A stretch of DNA of 8,174 nucleotides from an uncultured Phascolarctobacterium sp. (GTDB lineage: Bacteria; Bacillota; Negativicutes; Acidaminococcales; Acidaminococcaceae). The stretch covers positions 1 to 8,174 of the forward strand of contig CAMFZA010000068.1 in assembly GCA_946002345.1 (NCBI GenBank), written 5' to 3'. Below the pieces are notes generated by a model that made no database searches, was not told the origin of the DNA, and saw nothing but the letters and a program-made list of their open reading frames with translations. Both the position numbers and the translations under genes were made by a program. Below, piece by piece: positions 1 to 4,553 of this stretch. Each line of letters begins with the position of its first letter. Position 1 is the stretch's first letter.

Positions 1-90
1 TAAAATATATCCTTGAGAGTGAACCTCTTCAATATAGCTGGCCTCTAAAACCTTGAAGCCATGATAAAGCGCATTTATTTGTAAGCTCAT
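1..90 (-). CDS. N-terminus of a probable M16C (PreP/Cym1-like) zinc metallopeptidase, cut by the window edge
   Basis: Thirty codons are open from an ATG at 90-88 to the left edge with no stop. The translation begins MSLQINALYHGFKVLEAS and continues YIEEVHSQGYIL. The pattern 'YHGFKVLE..YIEEV.S.GY' matches what I remember of the opening of bacterial presequence-protease-like M16C peptidases, in which this segment leads to a 'HEKSGAKLL' strand and then the HxxEH zinc site. Those enzymes degrade short unfolded peptides inside a closed chamber. The zinc site lies outside the window, so catalytic competence cannot be judged. An AGGGAGG Shine-Dalgarno at 110-104 sits 13 nt before the ATG, somewhat long but usable. 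A promoter with a perfect -10 lies upstream. The assignment rests on only 30 residues and is inferred from pattern memory. Confidence 0.55.
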   Translation of the reverse strand, partial: MSLQINALYHGFKVLEASYIEEVHSQGYIL

Positions 91-132
91 AGCAAAAATG
101 TAACCTCCCTACGAAATCGCATTACAATAAAT

Positions 133-141
133 ATTATAGCA
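133..141 (-). promoter_or_regulatory. Extended -10 promoter for the leftward peptidase gene
   Basis: On the minus strand the sequence TGC-TATAAT (141 to 133) is a perfect extended -10 box. The -35 region about 17-19 nt further upstream (156-163) is poor, with TTCGAC as the best match. Extended -10 promoters often tolerate a weak -35. The predicted start of transcription would leave a leader of roughly 35 nt before the ATG at 90. Confidence 0.6.
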
Positions 142-211
142 TAAAACCCTGCAAAGCGTCGAAAAAAGTGTGTGAATCACAGGCTTTAGGGGGAATATCC
201 TGTCTTTTACA

Positions 212-231
212 GCTTTTTTCTGGTAAAAAGC
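212..231. repeat. Inverted repeat between the two divergent promoters (possible operator)
   Basis: GCTTTTT (212-218) and AAAAAGC (225-231) form a perfect 7-bp inverted repeat with a 6-nt spacer. It lies ten bases upstream of the -35 of the plus-strand promoter and behind the leftward promoter. A second, looser pair, ACAGG (179-183) and CCTGT (199-203), lies beside it. Ribbon-helix-helix proteins bind short repeats next to their own promoters, so this is the natural place to look for the operator of the neighbouring gene. That role is inferred; AT-rich inverted repeats also arise by chance. Confidence 0.3.
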
Positions 232-240
232 AGCAAATAC

Positions 241-269
241 TTGCATAAATGGTTCCCTTTGCCTATAAT
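241..269 (+). promoter_or_regulatory. Sigma-A type promoter of the ribbon-helix-helix gene
   Basis: TTGCAT (241-246) and a perfect TATAAT (264-269) are separated by exactly 17 nt. The -35 keeps the important TTG. Transcription would start near 276, giving a short leader of about 20 nt that carries the GGAGGG ribosome binding site at 287-292. Confidence 0.75.
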
Positions 270-298
270 ATTAATAGTGATAAAATGGAGGGATAATG

Positions 299-544
299 AT
301 GGAAGAAGCACGCTTTACTCTGCGCATTCACCCTATTTTGATGAATAAAATGAAGCATATTGCCAAATCCAATGGCCGCAGTGTAAATAAGGAAATCGAA
401 CAAATCCTCAAATGGGTTATAGATGATTATGAACGCAAATGTGGGCGCATTGTGCTGGATGAGGAGGAAATCCCAAAAAGCAAGCTGGAGGTTAAGCCTG
501 CTCCTGACAATCCCATGGATATGCTCTTTAAGATCGAAAAATGA
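299..544 (+). CDS. Arc-like ribbon-helix-helix DNA-binding protein
   Basis: This is a small, probably dimeric transcription factor of the Arc/MetJ ribbon-helix-helix superfamily. Residues 2-9 (EEARFTLR) form the DNA-contacting beta strand, residues 11-25 the first helix, and GRSVNKEIEQILKWVI the turn and second helix; 'GRSVNxEIEQxL' is the classic Arc-family signature. About 32 residues follow as a charged, Pro-containing tail with no recognised domain. Two ATGs stand in tandem (296, 299). I chose the second because the GGAGGG at 287-292 is then 6 nt away rather than 3; the other choice adds one Met. It has its own promoter and its own terminator, so it is a single-gene transcript. No toxin-like partner ORF sits beside it, so it is more likely a stand-alone regulator than an antitoxin. 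Its target is unknown; its own promoter and the divergent peptidase are the obvious candidates. Confidence 0.85.
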   Translation: MEEARFTLRIHPILMNKMKHIAKSNGRSVNKEIEQILKWVIDDYERKCGRIVLDEEEIPKSKLEVKPAPDNPMDMLFKIEK

Positions 545-549
545 ATCAC

Positions 550-589
550 ACCCTTTGGTGAGCAATGAGCTTGCCAAAGGGTATTTTTA
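550..589 (+). terminator. Rho-independent terminator of the ribbon-helix-helix gene
   Basis: It starts five nt after the TGA stop. ACCCTTTGG (550-558) pairs with CCAAAGGGT (574-582). The stem continues inward through two G-T wobbles and AGC/GCT to a 5-nt loop (564-568), giving about 14 bp in all. A T-rich run (582-589) follows directly. Confidence 0.85.
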
Positions 590-592
590 TGG

Positions 593-607
593 GTAACGAA
601 ACGTTAC
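593..607. repeat. 15-bp palindrome GTAACG-AAA-CGTTAC in the convergent gap
   Basis: GTAACG (593-598) and CGTTAC (602-607) are perfect inverted repeats around AAA. The element sits between the two convergent terminators and has no T-tract of its own. CGAAAC recurs 12 nt on (597-602 and 609-614). The arms look more like a dimeric protein site than an RNA hairpin, but no known consensus fits, and chance occurrence is possible. Confidence 0.3.
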
Positions 608-633
608 TCGAAACAGATGTTTAATCTAATAAC

Positions 634-668
634 TCAAAAAAAGGACTACCACCATAGTGATAGTCCTT
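634..668 (-). terminator. Rho-independent terminator after rpsO (end of the nusA-infB operon)
   Basis: Read on the minus strand, AAGGACTATCAC (668-657) pairs with GTGGTAGTCCTT (652-641), including one T-G wobble, around a TATG loop. The 12-bp stem runs straight into a T-tract ending near 636. This is the strongest terminator in the window. It lies 15 nt past the rpsO stop and closes the leftward operon against the convergent small gene. Confidence 0.92.
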
Positions 669-683
669 CGGGTTTGCAATTTA

Positions 684-950
684 TTATTTGCGGATACCCA
701 GCTTAGCAATGATTGCACGATAGCGTTCAATGTCCTTGCTTTGCAGGTAGTTCAGCAGGCCACGACGTTTACCTACCATTTTCAGCAGGCCACGACGGGA
801 ATGATGGTCTTTCTTGTGCTCCTTCAGATGCTCGGTCAAGTATTTGATGCGAGCGGTCAGTACAGCGATTTGTACTTCCGGAGAACCGGTGTCGCCTTCA
901 TGGCGAGCGTTGTCGAGAATTACGGCGGTTTTAGCTTCGCGAGTTAACAT
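684..950 (-). CDS. rpsO: 30S ribosomal protein S15
   Basis: S15 is a primary 16S rRNA-binding protein that stabilises the three-way junction of helices 20-22 and nucleates the platform of the 30S subunit. The 88-residue product has the usual family length. The conserved features are all visible: [10 protein letters not shown] (20-29), the [10 protein letters not shown] helix (34-43), and [12 protein letters not shown] (45-56). H41, D48 and S51, described as rRNA contacts in the family, are present. The ATG at 950-948 has a perfect AGGAGG at 964-959, 8 nt upstream. rpsO has its own promoter and leader and ends in a strong terminator. In many bacteria pnp follows rpsO; here it does not, since the next gene is convergent. 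Confidence 0.98.
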   Translation of the reverse strand: MLTREAKTAVILDNARHEGDTGSPEVQIAVLTARIKYLTEHLKEHKKDHHSRRGLLKMVGKRRGLLNYLQSKDIERYRAIIAKLGIRK

Positions 951-1033
951 TGTGATTTCCTCCTAAAATTTTAAAATTGCCAAAGGCATAGTAGCCGCTG
1001 GAGTGGCGCACCACCAAGCCTTGGTTCACATAC
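951..1033 (-). promoter_or_regulatory. Structured 5' leader of rpsO, candidate S15 autoregulatory site
   Basis: About 80 nt separate the predicted start of transcription from the rpsO ATG, long for a simple leader. On the minus strand several short stems can be drawn: CCAA/TTGG (1024-1014), GTGG-TGCG-CCAC (1015-1004), GGC/GCC (996-985) and a terminal GCC-TTT-GGC (987-979). A perfect 12-bp palindrome, AATTTTAAAATT, lies just before the Shine-Dalgarno. S15 represses its own mRNA in several bacterial lineages by binding leaders that mimic its rRNA site, and these leaders differ in structure between lineages. The clustered GC-rich stems here are consistent with that role. I could not match it to a particular described S15 leader class, so the function is inferred from position and structure. 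Confidence 0.4.
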
Positions 1034-1039
1034 TATAAT

Positions 1040-1068
1040 AGTATACCATACTAATGCAGCAAGAGCAA
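1040..1068 (-). promoter_or_regulatory. Internal extended -10 promoter of rpsO
   Basis: On the minus strand TTGCTC (1068-1063) is followed after exactly 17 nt by TATACT (1045-1040), preceded by TGG to make an extended -10. It lies just downstream of the ribF stop, so rpsO can be transcribed apart from the long operon. A perfect palindrome, ATACTAT-A-ATAGTAT (1030-1044), overlaps the -10 and the likely start point. Confidence 0.7.
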
Positions 1069-1097
1069 GATACTACTGTAAATTTTTTTACATTTAA

Positions 1098-2042
1098 CTA
1101 CAATATTTTGTCTGCATGCTGCTTTAAAAGTGCTCGGCATGTTTGTTGATCATGCTCTAGTTGGCTACGCAATTGGTCCAGGGAAGAAAATTTAACTTCC
1201 CCACGCACCCGCTCCACGAACTCTATGCTAATAGGCTGGTCATAAATATCCCCACTAAAGCCAAAGATATGGGTCTCCAAGCGTGGCTTAGCTACATCAC
1301 CAAAGGTAGGATTTTTGCCAATGTTGGCCATGCCTCCGTAGCGTTGGCCCTGGACCAGGACCTGCACTGCGTAGACTCCTCCTAAGGGAATGGCCTGCTT
1401 GGTGTCAGTAAGCTCTAGATTGGCCGTAGGAAAGCCTAGGAGCCTGCCTCTTTCGTTGCCATGGGCAACGATACCGGAAAGGCTGTAGAGACGCCCCAGC
1501 ATGGCCGCGGCCTCCTCCACATCACCTTCTGCAATGAGTCGGCGTATGGTAGTGCTGCTAATGACCATGCTAGCATCACTAACCAATTCACGCACCAGAA
1601 GCTTAAAGCCAAAACGCTGTGCGCTTTCCCTTAAGGTTGCTACAGTACCTTCGCCACGAATGCCGTAGGTAAAATTATTACCCACAACAAGACAGCTGTA
1701 GCCCAGCCCATTGAGCTTTTGCAAAAAGTCCTCCGGAGTAAGTCTGGCCACACTCATGTTGAAGGGAATATCCACCAGCACATCAACTCCCAGATCCTGC
1801 AGCAGCTGATGCTTTTGAGCAGCCGTAATCAGTGCCGGAGGTACCTTATCAGGCCTAAAGCAGGCAAAGGGATGATTGCTGAAGGTAAACACCGCTAGCA
1901 ATGCCCCCGTTCTATGGGCCTCCTTCCAAGCTGTGCGAATCACATCCATATGACCACGGTGCAAGCCATCAAAGGTGCCCAGTGCTACCACACAGGGCTT
2001 GTCGTATTTATGCAATTGTTCTAAAGAAGTAATAACATCCAT
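1098..2042 (-). CDS. ribF: Bifunctional riboflavin kinase / FMN adenylyltransferase (FAD synthetase)
   Basis: RibF phosphorylates riboflavin to FMN and then adenylylates FMN to FAD in the cytoplasm. From the ATG at 2042 the protein has 314 residues, the normal size. The N-terminal nucleotidyltransferase domain shows GTFDGLHRGH (22-31) and SSTTIR (162-167). The C-terminal riboflavin kinase domain shows HGNERGRLLGFPTANL (194-209), GVYAVQV, NIGKNPTF and the segment LETHIF with the expected catalytic Glu. The frame is open to an ATG at 2105, but that adds 21 residues unlike the family. The start at 2042 follows homology, although its Shine-Dalgarno is weak (AGATGG, 12 nt away) and a GTG at 2045 is an alternative. 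I see no FMN riboswitch upstream, as expected for a salvage-type gene placed in a translation operon. Confidence 0.95.
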   Translation of the reverse strand: MDVITSLEQLHKYDKPCVVALGTFDGLHRGHMDVIRTAWKEAHRTGALLAVFTFSNHPFACFRPDKVPPALITAAQKHQLLQDLGVDVLVDIPFNMSVARLTPEDFLQKLNGLGYSCLVVGNNFTYGIRGEGTVATLRESAQRFGFKLLVRELVSDASMVISSTTIRRLIAEGDVEEAAAMLGRLYSLSGIVAHGNERGRLLGFPTANLELTDTKQAIPLGGVYAVQVLVQGQRYGGMANIGKNPTFGDVAKPRLETHIFGFSGDIYDQPISIEFVERVRGEVKFSSLDQLRSQLEHDQQTCRALLKQHADKIL

Positions 2043-2094
2043 CACAATTGTGTACCATCTAATAAAAAAAGCATCGTAAGCACGCCTCACTGCA

Positions 2095-2289
2095 TCAAAG
2101 CACATGAAGAGGAAAGTTCTTATTTACATCGATAGTAAAATTTTCCTCGAAGTGACTCACGCACGCAGCAGTAAAGCTCTGTACTACCAAACGGGGATAT
2201 AAAAAATACAATTGTTTCCCGCACTTTTCAAAAGTGCGGGACCTTTTTGTTACTTTTTCGGTCGCTCGAAAAATTAAGCGAACCATCAT
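2095..2289 (-). CDS. Small ORF bridging truB and ribF (64 codons), doubtful gene
   Basis: The frame begins with tandem ATGs that overlap the truB TGA and ends in TGA at 2097-2095. That stop lies 8 nt inside an ATG (2105) of the extended ribF frame. The product starts MMVRLIFRATEKVTKRSRTF, is basic at the N-terminus, has two Cys, and resembles no family I recognise. There is no Shine-Dalgarno, so translation would have to be coupled to termination on truB. The ORF spans two hairpins, whose arms dictate part of its sequence. The most likely reading is a structured intergenic region that happens to be open. It is listed because of the double overlap. Confidence 0.2.
   Translation of the reverse strand: MMVRLIFRATEKVTKRSRTFEKCGKQLYFLYPRLVVQSFTAACVSHFEENFTIDVNKNFPLHVL
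2218..2240. repeat. GC-rich perfect hairpin in the truB-ribF gap
   Basis: CCCGCACTTTT (2218-2228) and AAAAGTGCGGG (2230-2240) are exact complements around one base, so a stem of at least 9 bp can form. On the plus strand a T-rich run (2243-2247, then 2254-2258) follows, so the orientation fits a rightward terminator, although no rightward gene ends here. On the minus strand AAACAATTG follows and the T-run comes only 11 nt later, so it is a poor terminator for the truB transcript. It may block antisense transcription, or act as an RNA processing, stability or attenuation element between truB and ribF. Confidence 0.6.
2254..2273. repeat. Second inverted repeat next to the truB stop
   Basis: TTTTTCG (2254-2260) and CGAAAAA (2267-2273) form a perfect 7-bp stem with a 6-nt loop, 12 nt beyond the truB stop codon. 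It stands in tandem with the GC-rich hairpin at 2218-2240. GACC in its loop region could instead pair with GGTC at the base of the other hairpin, so the two may form alternative structures. The pairing is visible in the sequence; any function is inferred. Confidence 0.45.
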
Positions 2290-3161
2290 TTATCATCTAA
2301 AGTGTAATGTTGAAATATCTTCTCGGCCTGCACCTTACACTCTACACACTTACCTATACCTAAGAACTCATTCTCTGGCCCAAGCAACGCATATTGTCCA
2401 TCAGCAGTCCCATTTACCGTTGTTCTCACGCCGTTAGTAATGCGAGCAGCTTGGTTAGCCGTGAGTGCAAGCTGGGGTAAATGGCTTACTGCACTAATAG
2501 GCTCGGCGCAGCAGTCCTGGGGATTAGCAGCAATCTCCTGCAGTGTATGGGCTTCATTGAGCAGGTAGCTTCCTACCTGCGTCCTCAAAAGAAAGCTCAT
2601 GGTGCCGCAGGTACCTAAAGCTGTGGCAATATCCTCACCTAAAACGCGTATATAGGTACCCTTGCTGCATTCCACAGCAACAGTAAATTTAGTTCTGTTA
2701 AAGTCAAGTAATTTCAGCGTATAAATCTCAATGGGACGAGCCTGACGCTCCACCTCAACGCCCTTGCGTGCCAATTGATAAAGCTTTTGTCCATTGATTT
2801 TTACAGCGCTATACATGGGCGGCATTTGCAGCTGTTGGCCCAAAAAGCCTTGAAAAACCTCCTGCAGCTGGGCTACAGTAAGCTCCGGTACAGGCATGGT
2901 TTTCACTACTGTGCCGCTGTCATCACCAGTGTCGCGCTGCTCACCCAAGGTGAACTCGGCAATATATTGCTTGCGGCCCTCCATAGCATAGGACAAAAGC
3001 CTTGTGGCCGCACCTGCAAAAACAGGGAGCACGCCGGCCGCATCCGGGTCCAGCGTGCCTCCATGGCCAATTTTTTTCGTATTCAGAGCCCGGCGCAAAA
3101 AGCCAATCACATCATGACTGGTCATGCCCGGGGGCTTTATAACATTAACTACTCCGTCCAT
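2286..3161 (-). CDS. truB: tRNA pseudouridine(55) synthase
   Basis: TruB isomerises U55 to pseudouridine in the T-arm of nearly all tRNAs and also acts as a tRNA-folding chaperone. The 291-residue product has normal length. Motif I is KPPGMTSHDV (9-18). Motif II is HGGTLDPDAAGVLP (33-46), with the catalytic aspartate at D38. Further landmarks are PPMYSAVKINGQKLYQLAR, which folds over the substrate, and CSKGTYIRVLGEDIA. The region from about 225 to the end is the C-terminal TruB/PUA-like RNA-binding domain (LTANQAARITNGV). The ATG at 3161-3159 lies inside the 3' end of nrnA (13-nt overlap), with only a modest AGG 7 nt upstream, so coupling to nrnA translation is likely. The stop overlaps the ATG of a small doubtful ORF. 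Confidence 0.97.
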   Translation of the reverse strand: MDGVVNVIKPPGMTSHDVIGFLRRALNTKKIGHGGTLDPDAAGVLPVFAGAATRLLSYAMEGRKQYIAEFTLGEQRDTGDDSGTVVKTMPVPELTVAQLQEVFQGFLGQQLQMPPMYSAVKINGQKLYQLARKGVEVERQARPIEIYTLKLLDFNRTKFTVAVECSKGTYIRVLGEDIATALGTCGTMSFLLRTQVGSYLLNEAHTLQEIAANPQDCCAEPISAVSHLPQLALTANQAARITNGVRTTVNGTADGQYALLGPENEFLGIGKCVECKVQAEKIFQHYTLDDK

Positions 3162-4111
3162 TCTACAACCTGGCGCAATTTAGCCAAACGCTGCTCGCGC
3201 GCTTCCTCCACTGGTGCATAAATGGTGCAGCCTGCTGCCCGCACATGGCCGCCCCCACCAAAGCTCAAGGCTACCTGAGCCACGTCCACTTTGCTGGAGC
3301 GCATGCTGACGCGAGTAACCTTGGGCTCAACAGCCTTGAACATAATGGCTACCTCTACGCCCTCGATGTAACGAGGATAGTTAACAAAGCTGTCCGTATT
3401 GGCATCCTTGTTATACAGGTCGTTGGTTATAGTAAGGTAGGCGATTTTGCCGTCTCCTTCAAAGGTAAGACTGGGCAATACCTTAGCCAGCATTTCCATG
3501 GTCAGGCGAGACCGCATATCCAGCTTATCACTGATTTCGTTAGGATTTACTCCCTGCTCCAAGAGCCAAGCACCAGCCCGCATAGTTTTTGGCGTGGTAT
3601 TGGCATAACGGAAGGAGCCACAGTCCGTGGAAATAGCGATATAAAAGCATTCCGCAATGTCCTTATTCATGGGCCACTGCATTTTCTGGAACAGGCCACA
3701 CATAATCTCACCTGTTGCTGCGGCCTTTGCATCCAAATACAAAAAATCAGCAAAACGAGTATTGGAAATATGATGGTCGATATTCAAGAGCTGCTTGTAT
3801 TCCACTACCTCCCCCACAATACCAATGCGGTCGAAGGAGCTGGCATCAATTACTACTAGTACATCAGCAGCTAGCTTATTGCCCTGCTCCGGCCTTTGCA
3901 CCATCTCAATGCCGGGAATAAAGCTAAAGCTTTTGTTAATAAGGTCATCGCAATATACGATAACCTCCTTGCCCAGCTTGATCAAGCTCATGGCCAGCCC
4001 CAGGCTGGAGCCCAGCGTATCTCCGTCCGGGCTCACATGGGTGCATAAAACAATTTTTTGCGCTGCCTCCAGCAGCTGACCGGTCTCACGTAAAGACAGC
4101 TCTTTACTCAT
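3149..4111 (-). CDS. nrnA: Bifunctional oligoribonuclease / pAp phosphatase (DHH/DHHA1 family)
   Basis: NrnA degrades very short RNAs (nanoRNA) and hydrolyses 3'-phosphoadenosine 5'-phosphate to AMP with a Mn-dependent DHH centre. From ATG 4111 the protein has 320 residues, as expected. Visible motifs are THVSPDGDTLGSS (24-36; metal ligands H25, D29, D31), VVIDAS (86-91; D89), NIDHH (110-114; the DHH triad) and STDCGSFRY. The C-terminal DHHA1 substrate domain ends in FGGGGHVRAAGC. The frame is open to an ATG at 4198, but that would add 29 residues (LIKKKRPW...) unlike the family and lying inside rbfA. The chosen start overlaps the rbfA stop by 8 nt and has AAAGG 9 nt upstream. Cys replaces the usual Thr in the 'TDTG' motif, a mild variation. 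Confidence 0.95.
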   Translation of the reverse strand: MSKELSLRETGQLLEAAQKIVLCTHVSPDGDTLGSSLGLAMSLIKLGKEVIVYCDDLINKSFSFIPGIEMVQRPEQGNKLAADVLVVIDASSFDRIGIVGEVVEYKQLLNIDHHISNTRFADFLYLDAKAAATGEIMCGLFQKMQWPMNKDIAECFYIAISTDCGSFRYANTTPKTMRAGAWLLEQGVNPNEISDKLDMRSRLTMEMLAKVLPSLTFEGDGKIAYLTITNDLYNKDANTDSFVNYPRYIEGVEVAIMFKAVEPKVTRVSMRSSKVDVAQVALSFGGGGHVRAAGCTIYAPVEEAREQRLAKLRQVVEWTE

Positions 4112-4499
4112 GCTGACCAGCCTTTGCCTCGGCCTGTGCTGCAGCCAAGGTCTTTTCTTCTTTATTAATTTTGTCCAAAATGCTTTGGATATGAGCACTG
4201 TATTCCATGGATTTGTCCTTTTGCAGGATCAGCGTGGGCGCAAAGCGCAGGCGAATGCGTTTAGCGATTTCCGTACGCATAAAGCCCAAGGCCTTGTTAA
4301 GGGCCTTCCAGGTCTCTTCCTGCTTGTCTTCAGGACCATACATGCTGATAAATACCTTGGCATAGCTCATATCGTCAGTCAGCTCCACCCCGGTAACAGT
4401 GACAAACTGAATCCGGGGATCCTTTACATCATGGAGCAGCATATTGCTGATCTCGTGCTGAATAGCCTCCTGGACCTTTTCAACTCTAAGTCTTGCCAT
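4104..4499 (-). CDS. rbfA: 30S ribosome-binding factor A
   Basis: RbfA binds immature 30S subunits near the 5' end of 16S rRNA (helix 1) and helps late maturation and cold adaptation. The 131-residue protein carries the single KH-like domain of the family: RVEKVQEAIQHEISNML (5-21), DPRIQFVTVTGVELTDDMSYAKVFISMYG, then the RNA-facing helix and strand GFMRTEIAKRIRLRFAPTL and the conserved KDKSMEYS. A charged Ala/Glu/Lys tail of about 20 residues follows. The ATG at 4499 has GGGAG 10 nt upstream. It follows infB after 54 nt, and its 3' end overlaps nrnA, a common Bacillota arrangement. Confidence 0.96.
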   Translation of the reverse strand: MARLRVEKVQEAIQHEISNMLLHDVKDPRIQFVTVTGVELTDDMSYAKVFISMYGPEDKQEETWKALNKALGFMRTEIAKRIRLRFAPTLILQKDKSMEYSAHIQSILDKINKEEKTLAAAQAEAKAGQHE

Positions 4500-4524
4500 A
4501 TATAAATTCTCCCGAGGCCGTCGC

Positions 4525-4540
4525 TAAGGCAACAGCCTTA
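4525..4540. repeat. Short hairpin in the infB-rbfA gap
   Basis: TAAGGC (4525-4530) and GCCTTA (4535-4540) form a perfect 6-bp stem with an AACA loop (TGTT on the transcript strand). It sits between the infB stop and the rbfA Shine-Dalgarno. No T-tract follows in the direction of transcription, so it is not a terminator. It may protect or mark the 3' end of the infB part of the message. Confidence 0.35.
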
Positions 4541-4553
4541 ATTAATCAGATTT

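Noticed and set aside
299..544. Antitoxin of a toxin-antitoxin pair
   Set aside because: No toxin-size ORF precedes or follows on the same strand; the gene has its own promoter and a terminator 5 nt after its stop.
593..614. Possible CcpA cre site
   Set aside because: The dyad is one base short of the cre spacing and lacks the TG...CA ends. It also lies in a convergent gap rather than at a promoter.
657..947. A 96-codon plus-strand frame opposite rpsO
   Set aside because: rpsO is certain, and this frame begins inside the rpsO terminator hairpin.
1077..1092. TGTAAA-TTTT-TTTACA as a ribF terminator
   Set aside because: The stem is only six AT-rich pairs and no T-tract follows in the leftward direction, so ribF transcription probably runs on into rpsO.
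2043..2105. Extended ribF start at ATG 2105
   Set aside because: The extra 21 residues do not match the family N-terminus and no Shine-Dalgarno precedes that ATG. It is kept only as part of the overlap finding.
2218..2240. Resemblance of AAAAGTGCGGG to the Haemophilus DNA uptake signal (AAGTGCGGT), here as an inverted pair
   Set aside because: The last core base differs, and the gene content is Bacillota, not Pasteurellaceae. A hairpin explains the inverted pair.
2043..2285. FMN riboswitch upstream of ribF
   Set aside because: None of the conserved RFN-element blocks can be found in this gap.
4110..4505. A 131-codon plus-strand frame opposite rbfA
   Set aside because: It mirrors rbfA almost exactly and shows no domain or independent initiation signal that I recognise; rbfA has its full family motifs.
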